A DNA stretch of 64,000 bases from Bacteroidota bacterium. Its GTDB lineage: Bacteria; Bacteroidota; Bacteroidia; Bacteroidales; Prolixibacteraceae. This document shows, piece by piece, positions 52,977 to 62,056 of this stretch. Below the pieces are notes generated by a model. It did no database searches, was not told the DNA's origin, and was given only the letters and a program-made list of their open reading frames with translations. The translations under genes were made by a program, and so were the position numbers. How positions within the stretch are numbered: the first letter of the stretch is position 1; the number at the start of each line of letters is the position of its first letter. The stretch covers positions 58,129-122,128 of the forward strand of contig JAJRSD010000080.1 of assembly GCA_024278975.1 (NCBI GenBank), given 5' to 3'.

Positions 52977-53561
52977 TTGAAAGTAACAAAATCAAATAAA
53001 GAACTGCTCCTGCAACTTCGAGAAGGAGACAGGGTTGCTTTTTACAATATTTACGAACGATATTGTAATAGGCTGTACGGTTTTGTTTTTCGGTACATAA
53101 AACAAGAAGCCGATGCAGAGGGAATTGTACAAGAGGTTTTTATTAAGGTTTGGGAATCGAGAAGTAAAATTGACATCTACTCTTCGTTCGAGGCGTTTCT
53201 TTTTACCATTGCCTACAATGCAACAATCAGCCTTTTGCGAAAAAGGGTAACCGAAAAAAAGTATCTCGAACACTTAAAATCCATTCAACAGATAAATACT
53301 ACACCCGATTTAACAGACGAGATTTATTTTAACGAGTTGAACAGCAAAGTACAGAAGTTATTAGACAAACTTACACCACGCCAAAAAGAGATATTTCAAT
53401 TGAGCCGCGATAAAGGACTTTCGCATAACGAAATTGCCGAGAAACTTAATATCTCGGTAAATACCGTTAAAAAACATATTGCAAATACACTTGCTTTCCT
53501 AAGAACTCATATCGATACCAGCTTGACTGTTAATTTGTTATTCGTTTATCTGTTTCTTTAA
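52977..53561 (+). CDS. ECF sigma factor of the FecI/Bacteroidetes (sigma-70 family 1) type
   Basis: 194 residues. Region 2 includes AFYNIYERYCNRLYGFVFRY and EAEGIVQEVFIKVWE; region 4 includes LTPRQKEIFQLSRDKGLSHN, then EIAEKLNISVNTVKKHI. The C-terminal hydrophobic tail (LTVNLLFVYLFL) is common in this family. The only in-frame start near the N-terminus is a TTG (52977-52979); a stop codon lies 12 bp upstream. It is followed by fecR and a SusC with an STN domain, so it should activate the SusCD locus when substrate binds. Confidence 0.9.
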   Translation: MKVTKSNKELLLQLREGDRVAFYNIYERYCNRLYGFVFRYIKQEADAEGIVQEVFIKVWESRSKIDIYSSFEAFLFTIAYNATISLLRKRVTEKKYLEHLKSIQQINTTPDLTDEIYFNELNSKVQKLLDKLTPRQKEIFQLSRDKGLSHNEIAEKLNISVNTVKKHIANTLAFLRTHIDTSLTVNLLFVYLFL

Positions 53562-53578
53562 AGGAGTTTAACAAAAAA

Positions 53579-53777
53579 TATGACTATCCGTTTAATTACC
53601 TATTCCTCTACCCCTCTGTCTGTCGACATCTCCCCTTTTAAGGGGAGAAAGCTAGTGGCACAATTCAGAATTATTTCGAGGTTTGCTCTATCGTTTGCTT
53701 GGAGCTGCTTCCCCTCTTTGAGGGGAAGTGCCGATAGGCGAAGGGGTAAAGTGTAGGTATAAATGCGGATAGTCATA
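53579..53777. mobile_element. 199-bp nested inverted-repeat (MITE-like) element between sigma and fecR
   Basis: Left end TATGACTATCCG (53579-53590) and the same sequence on the minus strand at 53766-53777. A second, longer similarity runs inward: TACCCCTCTGTCTGTCGACA on the left against TACCCCTTCGCCTATCGGCA on the right (53609-53748). Inside are two hairpins, TCTCCCCTTTTAAGGGGAGA and CTTCCCCTCTTTGAGGGGAA. No ORF. It separates two genes normally co-transcribed. Confidence 0.75.
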
Positions 53778-53885
53778 TAAAAAAAATCATCTTTTTTATA
53801 CTCCCCTAGTACCGGTTGTGCGTATAACCTTACGATGCTATTAAATTTAAAGCTAATTTTATAGTTTAGTTAGTTAGTTAATTGT

Positions 53886-53907
53886 GCCTCCCGGATTTTC
53901 GGGAGGC
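53886..53907 (+). terminator. Terminator-like hairpin just before fecR
   Basis: GCCTCCCG-GATTTT-CGGGAGGC is a perfect 8-bp stem followed by CTTTAT. It ends 17 bp before the fecR ATG, so it could act as an attenuator or mask the start region rather than as a simple terminator. Confidence 0.5.
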
Positions 53908-53924
53908 CTTTATAGAAGAGAAGA

Positions 53925-54992
53925 ATGACAAAAGAGATACTTATAAAGTTTTTAAACAACAGGTGCAACAATACCGAATTAAATGAAGTTATCCGGTGGG
54001 TTAATACCGAGGCACTATCAAACAAAGGAAAAGCTCTCGCGTTAGATGATTGGGAAAAGTACGAAGGTGAAACCAATATGTTAAATGATGATAAATTCAG
54101 TGAACTTTTCGATAAAATTCAGAGAAAGATTGATAGCAAAACAGGGAAGGATATTCAGAAAAAACAATCTGTAACTATTCGTACAGTTACAAGTTGGCTC
54201 ACAAAAGCTGCTGCAATTTTTTTGATACCTGTTCTCGCCTTTCTCTTTTATACACTCTCCGAAAACAAAATAGAAACGAATATTTATGCCAATATTACTG
54301 TTGATACTATCGAAGTAATCTCACCGATAGGTTCAAGGACGGTAGTGCAACTTTCCGACGGCTCCGTAGTGCATCTTAATTATGGAAGTAAAATTAAATA
54401 TCCACAGTTTTTTACAGGAGATACGAGAGAGATTGTGTTAATTGGCGAAGGTTATTTTGATGTTGCCCACAACCCCGAAAAACCATTTGTTGTTAAAACC
54501 AAAAAGATAAATATTAAAGCACTTGGAACAGCTTTTAACGTTTTGGCATACCCCGATGATGTTGTTGTTGAAACAACATTGGTTAACGGAAAAGTAGTTT
54601 TGGAGAAAAATGAACCTGATGGCAACATAAAAACCATTGGCAGCATGAAACCAAACCAGCATGTTAGTTACAATTGTAATACAGGCGCGGTTTTAAGTAC
54701 TCAGGGAGATGTTAATAAATACATTGCATGGAAAGATGGTAAACTGGTGTTTGAAGATGCATACATTACCGAAGTCGCCGACCGGCTTAGCCGTATGTTT
54801 AATGTTGACATTGAAGTTGACAATGATATAAAAGAGTATTTCTATACGGTAACTTTTGTTGACGAACCCCTTTTTCAGATACTTGAGTTGATGACAATTG
54901 CCACACCCATTAAATACGAAGCACTACCGAGAAAGAAAATGGCCGACGGAACTTTTTCAAAACAAAAAATAGTTCTTAAAAAAAGAAAATAA
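53925..54992 (+). CDS. FecR-family anti-sigma factor
   Basis: 355 residues. A cytoplasmic N-terminus (1-90) holds the sigma-binding helices, a transmembrane helix at about 93-108 (AAIFLIPVLAFLFYTL) follows, then the FecR domain (about 125-225: VVQLSDGSVVHLNYGSKIKY, then GDTREIVLIGEGYFDVAHNP) and a DUF4974-like domain (about 265-340). It holds the ECF sigma factor until the TonB-dependent receptor with an STN domain signals. The 363 bp to the sigma gene contain the 199-bp element and a hairpin. Confidence 0.92.
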   Translation: MTKEILIKFLNNRCNNTELNEVIRWVNTEALSNKGKALALDDWEKYEGETNMLNDDKFSELFDKIQRKIDSKTGKDIQKKQSVTIRTVTSWLTKAAAIFLIPVLAFLFYTLSENKIETNIYANITVDTIEVISPIGSRTVVQLSDGSVVHLNYGSKIKYPQFFTGDTREIVLIGEGYFDVAHNPEKPFVVKTKKINIKALGTAFNVLAYPDDVVVETTLVNGKVVLEKNEPDGNIKTIGSMKPNQHVSYNCNTGAVLSTQGDVNKYIAWKDGKLVFEDAYITEVADRLSRMFNVDIEVDNDIKEYFYTVTFVDEPLFQILELMTIATPIKYEALPRKKMADGTFSKQKIVLKKRK

Positions 54993-55133
54993 AACCTAAC
55001 TAAAAAAGAATTGCCAATGAGGAAAATTTGTTAAAAGAACAACAGGGAAATGCGCCAACACTTCCCTGAAGATTGTAAAAATTAACCCTGTAATAAAAGT
55101 ACAGGGCAGTATTAAACTTAACATTGTAAAAGT

Positions 55134-58100
55134 ATGAAAAAATTTAATGATTTTACCGGGGATAAAGAAATTCCCGGAATGAAAAAATTACTTAGGATTA
55201 TGAAACTAACAACCTTTTTGATTTTGATTTCTGCGGTAACAGTTTTGGCTTCCAAAACTTATTCGCAAACTAAAACGCTAACACTTAGTATGGATAAAAC
55301 CACCGTAAAGGATGTTCTTTTGGCAATAGAGGACCAAAGCGAGTTTTATTTTATGTATAGCGGTAAGGTAATCGATGTGGAAAGAGAGGTTTCGGTTAAC
55401 GTAAAAAACCAAAAGGTAGAGAAGATTCTAAACTCACTATTTGCCGAAACCAATGTCGATTATACCATTAGAGACAGGATAATTGTACTTACAACCCCAG
55501 AAGTTTTTGATGCTGTCTCTTTAGCCGAATTTCAAGAAAAACCGGTTTCGGGGAAAGTAACCGACGAAAGCGGACAGCCACTGCCGGGTGTAACAGTTCT
55601 TATAAAAGGTACCACGCAAGGAACGGTAACTGATATGGATGGGATTTATTCACTACCCGATATTCCGGAAGATGCAACACTGCAATTTTCATTTGTAGGG
55701 ATGAAAACAATCGAAGTTGTTGTTGGTAGCCAAACTGTTATTGATGTTAGTTTGGAGGATGATTTCATTGGAGTAGAGGAAGTTGTAGTTACAGCACTTG
55801 GCATTAAACGTTCTGAAAAAGCACTTGGATATTCGGTTCAAAAGGTATTGGGAGAGAGCTTACAAAAAGTCTCCGGTGTTGACGTTGCTACATCGCTTAC
55901 AGGAAAAGTCGCAGGGCTTCTGGTTAAAAACTCAACTGATTTTGCTGTGGCTCCCGTCATTACTATCCGTGGCGAAAAACCTTTAATTGTAATTGATGGA
56001 GTTGCTTATGCAAATAAAACAATTAGCGATATATCTTCCGAAGACATAGAGTCGATGAGTGTTTTAAAAGGTGCTACAGCTTCGGCGCTTTACGGTTTTA
56101 GGGGAGCAAGTGGTGCCATTTTGATTTCTACTAAAAACGGAAGTGATAATAAGGCTGGAATAAATGTTAGTGTTGCAACAAATACAATGTTCAGTTCTGG
56201 GTTTTTAGCTATCCCCGAAAAACAAAGTGTTTATGGCAGGGGGAGTAATGGAAAATATAATGTAAACTCAACTGCATCGTGGGGTCCTGTAATGGATGGT
56301 TCAACTCAGAATCAATGGGATCCTGTTTTGATGGAATACAGAGAATATGAATATTTGCCAGTTGGTAAAAACAATTTCAGTAATTTTTTGGAACAAGGAT
56401 ACATTACCAATAACAATGTAAATGTTGGTTATAAAAGTGATGTTGTCTCTTTAAGGAGTTCTATTAACTGGACAAAAAATAAAGGACAATATCCTAACAG
56501 TGTATTGAATAAATATACATACACTCTTGGGGGCGATATCACTATGGACAAATTTAATTTGAGTTCAAATGTTGCATATTCTAAAAAACAAACTCCGAAT
56601 ATGGGTTCTAATGGATATACATCATACGATCCGATGTATTCGCTATTGATATGGTCGGCTGCCGATTATAATGTTTTAGACTATAAAAACAATTATTGGC
56701 TGAAAAAAGATGAGGTGCAAAACCACACATACAGGCGGAGTGTAAATAATCCGTATTTCGACAGGTACGAGAAAACCAACGAGGTTTCTCGCGATATTTT
56801 CAATGCCGACCTGTCAATGAGTTATGATCTTACCGACTGGTTAAAAGTTACGGTTCGTTCGGGTGTCGATTTCTTTACAGACCGAGGACAACTAAGGACT
56901 TCTTGGGGATCATTCACAAAAACAGGTAATACCAGTGTTCCTGGCAATAATTACACATGGAACGGGAAACTTACAGGAGCATACGATACTGGTCAAACCC
57001 AAGGATTTAGTTTTAATAATGATTTTTTGTTCACAGGAGATAAATCTTTTGGTAAGTTCAATATAGAATATCTTGCAGGTGGAACGATGTTTTATAAACG
57101 GGATAATAATATTAATGCCAGTACTATTGGAGGTATTGTCATTCCGGCATTTTTCTCGTTAAATGCTTCGGTAGATCCAGCCAGAGTGGCCGAAACCACA
57201 TATAAACAACAGGTAAATTCTCTATATGGTAGAGCTGCTTTTTCTTGGGATAAAACAATTTTTGTAGAGATAACGGGGCGTAACGATTGGAGTTCAACAT
57301 TACCGATCGAAACCCAGTCTTATTTTTATCCATCGGTAGCAGCAAGTTTTGTTGTTTCCGAACTTTTACCCGAATCAACAAAAGATTGGCTCGATCTAAT
57401 AAAACTTAGAAGTTCGTGGACTACGTCGAAAACACCTGCCAGAATTTATGAGGTTAATCCTGTTTATACAATACATACCAGTACGTGGAACAACGAAAAT
57501 GGAGCAAGTGCACCAACGACTTTATATTCGCCAACTCTGCTGCCTCAAAGTTCAACAACATTTGAGACAGGTATGAAAGGAGTAATTTTTAAAAATAGGC
57601 TGATGTTAGATGTTACCTACTACAATAAACATATGTTCGACATTCTGAAAAATAATGCTCCGGTCTCTTCCAGTTCAGGATATAATAGAGTTTTTATTAA
57701 TATTGATGAAGAAAGATCGCGTCGTGGATGGGAAATAGCCTTGAATGCCACACCCGTTAAAAGTAAAGATCTACAATGGGACTTGGGTGTAAACTGGTCA
57801 ACTTTTAATACCGTTTATACAAAATTAGACTCTGTATATACACCAGTAAAACCTTGGATTAAAGTGGGCGGACGTGTTGATGCCCTTAATAGTAGAGAGT
57901 TTTTAAGGGTTCCTGAAACCGGAGAACTTATATACTATAACGGCAGGATTAAAAAAAGTGCCTACGATACAAATTTCGGATGGAGAGATCCGGATTGGGT
58001 TTGGGGAATAAATTCAACTTTACGATATAAAAACTTCAGCTTATTTGCAGCCTTAGACGGTGTTTCTGGTGGCCTAATGAATACGAGGACAGAAAGTTAT

Positions 58101-58577
58101 ATGTGGCAATCGGGCAGCCATCCTGAATCTCTTACCGATATAAGGGCATTAGATGTTGCCACACCGAGATCTAAAAACTATATTGGAGATGGTGTAAAAA
58201 TTGTATCGGGTACAGTTGAGTATGACAATGTTGGCAATATTACAAGCGATACAAGAGTTTATGAAAAGAATGACATACCAAGTACTTATCAGCGAGCCAC
58301 AAAAGATCTGCATGTCAGTAGTGCCTGGGGAGGGAATGGAACACGTCCCGACACCTATTCAAAAACATTTGTAAAACTGCGCGAAATATCTTTAACCTAC
58401 AGTATCCCCTCTAAACATTTGCAAGGATGGGCTAAGGCAGCCTCAGTAAGTTTTGTAGGGCAAAATGTATTCTTGTGGGCGAAAGATTTCAAATACTCTG
58501 ACCCTGATGGAGGGCATGAAGATTTTTCAGACCCATCAGTAAGATACTTAGGAGCTAATATTAAAGTTACATTTTAA
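55134..58577 (+). CDS. SusC-family TonB-dependent outer-membrane transporter with STN domain
   Basis: 1147 residues. After a signal peptide (about 20-45, an unusually polar lead), an STN signalling domain (about 50-120, STN-typical TVKDVLLAIEDQSEFYFMYS), a carboxypeptidase-regulatory-like domain (about 137-215, VSGKVTDESGQPLPGVTVLI), a TonB box and plug (EVVVTALGIKRSEKALGYSV) and a beta-barrel ending YLGANIKVTF. Its STN domain would relay occupancy to the FecR/ECF pair. Paired with the SusD gene 12 bp downstream for uptake of an oligosaccharide of unknown type. Confidence 0.94.
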   Translation: MKKFNDFTGDKEIPGMKKLLRIMKLTTFLILISAVTVLASKTYSQTKTLTLSMDKTTVKDVLLAIEDQSEFYFMYSGKVIDVEREVSVNVKNQKVEKILNSLFAETNVDYTIRDRIIVLTTPEVFDAVSLAEFQEKPVSGKVTDESGQPLPGVTVLIKGTTQGTVTDMDGIYSLPDIPEDATLQFSFVGMKTIEVVVGSQTVIDVSLEDDFIGVEEVVVTALGIKRSEKALGYSVQKVLGESLQKVSGVDVATSLTGKVAGLLVKNSTDFAVAPVITIRGEKPLIVIDGVAYANKTISDISSEDIESMSVLKGATASALYGFRGASGAILISTKNGSDNKAGINVSVATNTMFSSGFLAIPEKQSVYGRGSNGKYNVNSTASWGPVMDGSTQNQWDPVLMEYREYEYLPVGKNNFSNFLEQGYITNNNVNVGYKSDVVSLRSSINWTKNKGQYPNSVLNKYTYTLGGDITMDKFNLSSNVAYSKKQTPNMGSNGYTSYDPMYSLLIWSAADYNVLDYKNNYWLKKDEVQNHTYRRSVNNPYFDRYEKTNEVSRDIFNADLSMSYDLTDWLKVTVRSGVDFFTDRGQLRTSWGSFTKTGNTSVPGNNYTWNGKLTGAYDTGQTQGFSFNNDFLFTGDKSFGKFNIEYLAGGTMFYKRDNNINASTIGGIVIPAFFSLNASVDPARVAETTYKQQVNSLYGRAAFSWDKTIFVEITGRNDWSSTLPIETQSYFYPSVAASFVVSELLPESTKDWLDLIKLRSSWTTSKTPARIYEVNPVYTIHTSTWNNENGASAPTTLYSPTLLPQSSTTFETGMKGVIFKNRLMLDVTYYNKHMFDILKNNAPVSSSSGYNRVFINIDEERSRRGWEIALNATPVKSKDLQWDLGVNWSTFNTVYTKLDSVYTPVKPWIKVGGRVDALNSREFLRVPETGELIYYNGRIKKSAYDTNFGWRDPDWVWGINSTLRYKNFSLFAALDGVSGGLMNTRTESYMWQSGSHPESLTDIRALDVATPRSKNYIGDGVKIVSGTVEYDNVGNITSDTRVYEKNDIPSTYQRATKDLHVSSAWGGNGTRPDTYSKTFVKLREISLTYSIPSKHLQGWAKAASVSFVGQNVFLWAKDFKYSDPDGGHEDFSDPSVRYLGANIKVTF

Positions 58578-58589
58578 TAAATAACAGAA

Positions 58590-60119
58590 ATGAAAAATTT
58601 TAAATATATATTTTTAGCGATATTTTCTCTGGTGATAGCAAATTCTTGTACCGATTTTGAGGAAATTAATACGAACCCTGATAAACCAACATTTGTTACA
58701 TCCGATCTGTTGGCTACACAAATATTGAAAAATACATATAGATTTTGGAATCCGAATCCGTCTGACTTTTCATCTGCGAACCTATTTAATAAACATACTG
58801 CGGTTCTTGTTTCAGATGCAAACCCTAACCAGTACTATTATTCTTATTGGCCTTATGGCAGTTTCGGATCTTATGTGCGGCTAACAAACCTTAAACGGAT
58901 GGTCGAATTTGCTGAGGGAACTCAATTCGAATCATCTTTTAAGGGGCTCGCACTATTTTTAAAGGCCTCTTATGGCTATAAAGTAACTCTTACTATGGGA
59001 GATGTTCCCTATTCGGAGGCAGGAATGGCAGAAGAGGGAATTGTACGACCAAAATATGATAAGCAGGAAGAAGTATTTGCAGCCATTTTAAACGATCTGA
59101 AACAAGCAGAGACATACTTTGCAGAAGGAGAGGATTTTGGTGGCGATATAATGTTTAATGGCGATATTGCCAAATGGCAAAAACTATGTAATGCGATGCA
59201 GTTAAAGGTTTTGCAAACTTTGAGCAAAAAAATAACTGCCGAACAAAAAGCTCGTTTTGCAGAAATAGTTAATGCAGACAATTTAATGGAAAGCAATTCA
59301 GATATACTTCAATTGGTTTATACCGATAATCCTAATGCTACCCATCCTTTTTATGGTGGAGAAGATAAAAGAATTAATTTAGGTGTTTCGAAATTAGTTG
59401 TCGATGCACTGAAAAATTTAAATGATCGTAGGTTGTTTTATTTTGCAGAACCTGCCTCATCTTTAATTAATGAAGGCAAACTGGAATCTGATTTTGAAGC
59501 TTACGAAGGTGCTCCCACAGCAATGAATTCAGAACAACTGCACATCAATAATCAGGAAGGCAAGTACTCTTTAATAAATAAACGATACGTGGAAAACAGA
59601 GCGGGCGATCCAATGCTAATTTTTACATATACCGAACAGTGTTTTATTATTGCTGAGGCAATAGAGGAAGGTTGGGTTAATGGAAATGCAGAGGATTATT
59701 ATGAAAACGGAGTAAAAGCAATGCTCAGCTATTATATGAACTTATCTTCAGCAAAAGGGTTCGTTCACGGAATGGCTATTGACCAGACGTATATCGATAA
59801 TTATTTTACCGGAGATGCGGCTTATGCCACAGGAGGAAGTAAAACAGATCGTCTGCAACAAATTTGGATACAACGATGGCTTATAGATTTCTTCCAGGGT
59901 AACGGAGGCAATTATCCTCAATTCCTGCGTACCGGATATCCTGTATATCCTATAGACCCGACCACAAGTTTAAATCCCGATGATCCAACGGTATATCCAA
60001 AAAGATGGAAATATCCAACGAGCGAGCAGACAACCAATCCTGATAATTACGCAAAAGCAATTGATGAGCAGTTTGGCGGATTTGATGGGATTAATGGAGT
60101 TCCCTGGTACTTAAAATAA
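58590..60119 (+). CDS. SusD/RagB-family outer-membrane lipoprotein
   Basis: 509 residues. Lipobox LVIANSCTDFEEIN at the start and the family opening NTNPDKPTFV followed by a TPR-rich helical body. LTMGDVPYSEAG, RPKYDKQEEVFAAILNDLKQ and the C-terminal RTGYPVYPIDP with RWKYPTSEQ fit the second SusD family (SusD-like 2). Binds glycan on the cell surface as lid of the SusC channel. A terminator follows. Confidence 0.93.
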   Translation: MKNFKYIFLAIFSLVIANSCTDFEEINTNPDKPTFVTSDLLATQILKNTYRFWNPNPSDFSSANLFNKHTAVLVSDANPNQYYYSYWPYGSFGSYVRLTNLKRMVEFAEGTQFESSFKGLALFLKASYGYKVTLTMGDVPYSEAGMAEEGIVRPKYDKQEEVFAAILNDLKQAETYFAEGEDFGGDIMFNGDIAKWQKLCNAMQLKVLQTLSKKITAEQKARFAEIVNADNLMESNSDILQLVYTDNPNATHPFYGGEDKRINLGVSKLVVDALKNLNDRRLFYFAEPASSLINEGKLESDFEAYEGAPTAMNSEQLHINNQEGKYSLINKRYVENRAGDPMLIFTYTEQCFIIAEAIEEGWVNGNAEDYYENGVKAMLSYYMNLSSAKGFVHGMAIDQTYIDNYFTGDAAYATGGSKTDRLQQIWIQRWLIDFFQGNGGNYPQFLRTGYPVYPIDPTTSLNPDDPTVYPKRWKYPTSEQTTNPDNYAKAIDEQFGGFDGINGVPWYLK

Positions 60120-60177
60120 CTGAGGAAGTAGAATTGTACTGCCTGAGGTAAAAAATGTAGTTTTGAATAGTTAAATT

Positions 60178-60216
60178 AAATGGAGGAGTCATACAATGCC
60201 TCTTCCATTTTTTTAT
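60178..60216 (+). terminator. Rho-independent terminator after SusD
   Basis: AAATGGAGGAG and CTCTTCCATTT pair over 11 bp (one G-T) around an 11-base loop, followed by TTTTATTTTT. It lies about 60 bp after the SusD stop and ends shortly before the next gene. Confidence 0.85.
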
Positions 60217-60241
60217 TTTTACATTTCAGAGAAATAATAAT

Positions 60242-61993
60242 ATGATATTAAAATATTCTATAATAAACCTATTTTGGATTTTTGGGATTATTCAAACCGG
60301 ATTCTCGCAACTAAACAATCCACTACCAGAAAATATTAAAAAAATTGCTTCAAAATACAATCAAACCTCGCTTGGTGATAATGTATTTATGTTCGATCCT
60401 TCAAATGATATGAAAGAGGTTCAAACATTATTAGATACAATTCATGGTCGGCAAAACAAAAGAAGTGGCGAGTTTTCACATAACCGTTATGCGTTTATGT
60501 TTAAACCGGGCACATATAATCTGGATATTAAAGTTAGTTACTATATGCATATTTTGGGTTTAGGCAACTCTCCCGAAGATGTTGTAATTATTGGTGCTGT
60601 GAGGTCTAATTCGGTAAGAAACCACATGTTGGTTAATTTCTGGAGGGCAGCCGAGAATTTAACGATTGTTCCTACTTCCGATTCTACAAATATTTGGGGC
60701 GTTTCGCAAGCCTCGCCTTTACGCCGTATTTATGTAAAAGGTAATTTGAAATTAACTGACATTGGTTATTCTAGTGGTGGTTTTCTGGCAAATTGCAAAA
60801 TTGATGGAACGGTATCATCCGGCTCGCAACAGCAATGGTTTTCACGAAATTGTGAATGGGAAAAATGGGAAGGCGGAGTTTGGAATATGACCTTTCTGGG
60901 AGTGGTAAACGCCCCAAAAGAGAACTGGCCCGAAAAACCTTACACAACTATTAAAGAAACTCCTGAGGTTCGGGAGAAACCGTACTGGACTTATAACAAA
61001 GGGAAATTTATTTTGAAGGTTCCCGCTTTAAAGAAAAATAAAATTGGCATTGACTGGAACAATAATCAAAGCAAAGAGAAAGCCATCTCTATCAATGATT
61101 TTTATATTGCATACGCCGATGTCGATAATGCAAAATCATTAAATAAAGCTTTAAAAAAAGGTAAACATATTCTTTTTACACCCGGTATCTATTCATTAAA
61201 CAAAAGTTTAAAAGTTTCGAACCCGGAAACTGTTATTATGGGAATTGGCATGGCAACACTAGTTCCCACAAAAGGAAGCAAAGCAATTGAAGTTTTGGAT
61301 GTTGAGGGTGTTACGATTGCCGGATTAGTATTCGATGCCGGGTTAATTTCTTCCGAAACAGTTGTGCAGGTTGGCAGTCCCGGTGCAAAAAAGAATCATA
61401 CAGCAACCCCTACATTTTTGTTCGACCTGTTTTTTAGGGTGGGAGGTCCTCACGAAGGTTCAAGTTCGGTTTGTTTAGAAATTAACAGCAACAATGTATA
61501 TGCCGACCATTTGTGGATTTGGCGTGCCGACCATGGTGAAGGTGTGGGCTGGAATAAAAACAGATCGGCAAACGGTTTGGTAGTAAATGGCGATAATGTT
61601 ACCATTTACGGTTTGTTTAACGAGCATTTTCAGGAATACCAAACAATTTGGAACGGTGAAAACGGGCGTGTCTATTTTTATCAAAGCGAGATGCCTTATG
61701 ATCCGCCATCGGTTGAAGAGTGGAAAAATGGAGAAACCTTTGGTTTCGCATCATACAAAGTTGCCGACCATGTAAAACAGCATAACGCGTGGGGAGTTGG
61801 TGTTTATAATGTTTTTAAAGATGCCCCGATAATTGTAGATCGGGCAATTGAAACTCCGTCAGAATTAGAAGATAACTTTTACCACAAAGTAATTATTTGG
61901 CTGAATGGGAATAAAGAGAGTATGGTTAAAAGTATTATTAACGGTAAAGGAGGAAGCGTAACCAGTACTCACAAAAGGCGCACTATGAAGTAG
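60242..61993 (+). CDS. Secreted right-handed beta-helix protein, pectate-lyase-superfamily-like
   Basis: 583 residues with signal peptide (ending GFSQ). The pattern FMFKPGTYNLDIKVSYYMHI, LGLGNSPEDVVIIGAV..., then repeated beta-helix coils (NLTIVP, GVTIAGLVFDAGL, NNVYADHLWIWRADHGEGVG, NVTIYGLFNEHFQEYQTIWN) matches a family often labelled adenylyl cyclase or coagulation factor 5/8 in databases, which I consider misnamed. A glycan lyase or hydrolase of unknown substrate, encoded in the SusCD locus, is the likely role. Catalytic residues cannot be pointed out. Confidence 0.75.
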   Translation: MILKYSIINLFWIFGIIQTGFSQLNNPLPENIKKIASKYNQTSLGDNVFMFDPSNDMKEVQTLLDTIHGRQNKRSGEFSHNRYAFMFKPGTYNLDIKVSYYMHILGLGNSPEDVVIIGAVRSNSVRNHMLVNFWRAAENLTIVPTSDSTNIWGVSQASPLRRIYVKGNLKLTDIGYSSGGFLANCKIDGTVSSGSQQQWFSRNCEWEKWEGGVWNMTFLGVVNAPKENWPEKPYTTIKETPEVREKPYWTYNKGKFILKVPALKKNKIGIDWNNNQSKEKAISINDFYIAYADVDNAKSLNKALKKGKHILFTPGIYSLNKSLKVSNPETVIMGIGMATLVPTKGSKAIEVLDVEGVTIAGLVFDAGLISSETVVQVGSPGAKKNHTATPTFLFDLFFRVGGPHEGSSSVCLEINSNNVYADHLWIWRADHGEGVGWNKNRSANGLVVNGDNVTIYGLFNEHFQEYQTIWNGENGRVYFYQSEMPYDPPSVEEWKNGETFGFASYKVADHVKQHNAWGVGVYNVFKDAPIIVDRAIETPSELEDNFYHKVIIWLNGNKESMVKSIINGKGGSVTSTHKRRTMK

Positions 61994-62056
61994 TACAACA
62001 ATAAGGGGTGCATTTTCTAATAAATTTATTGAACACAGTTAAATGGGAATTATACG

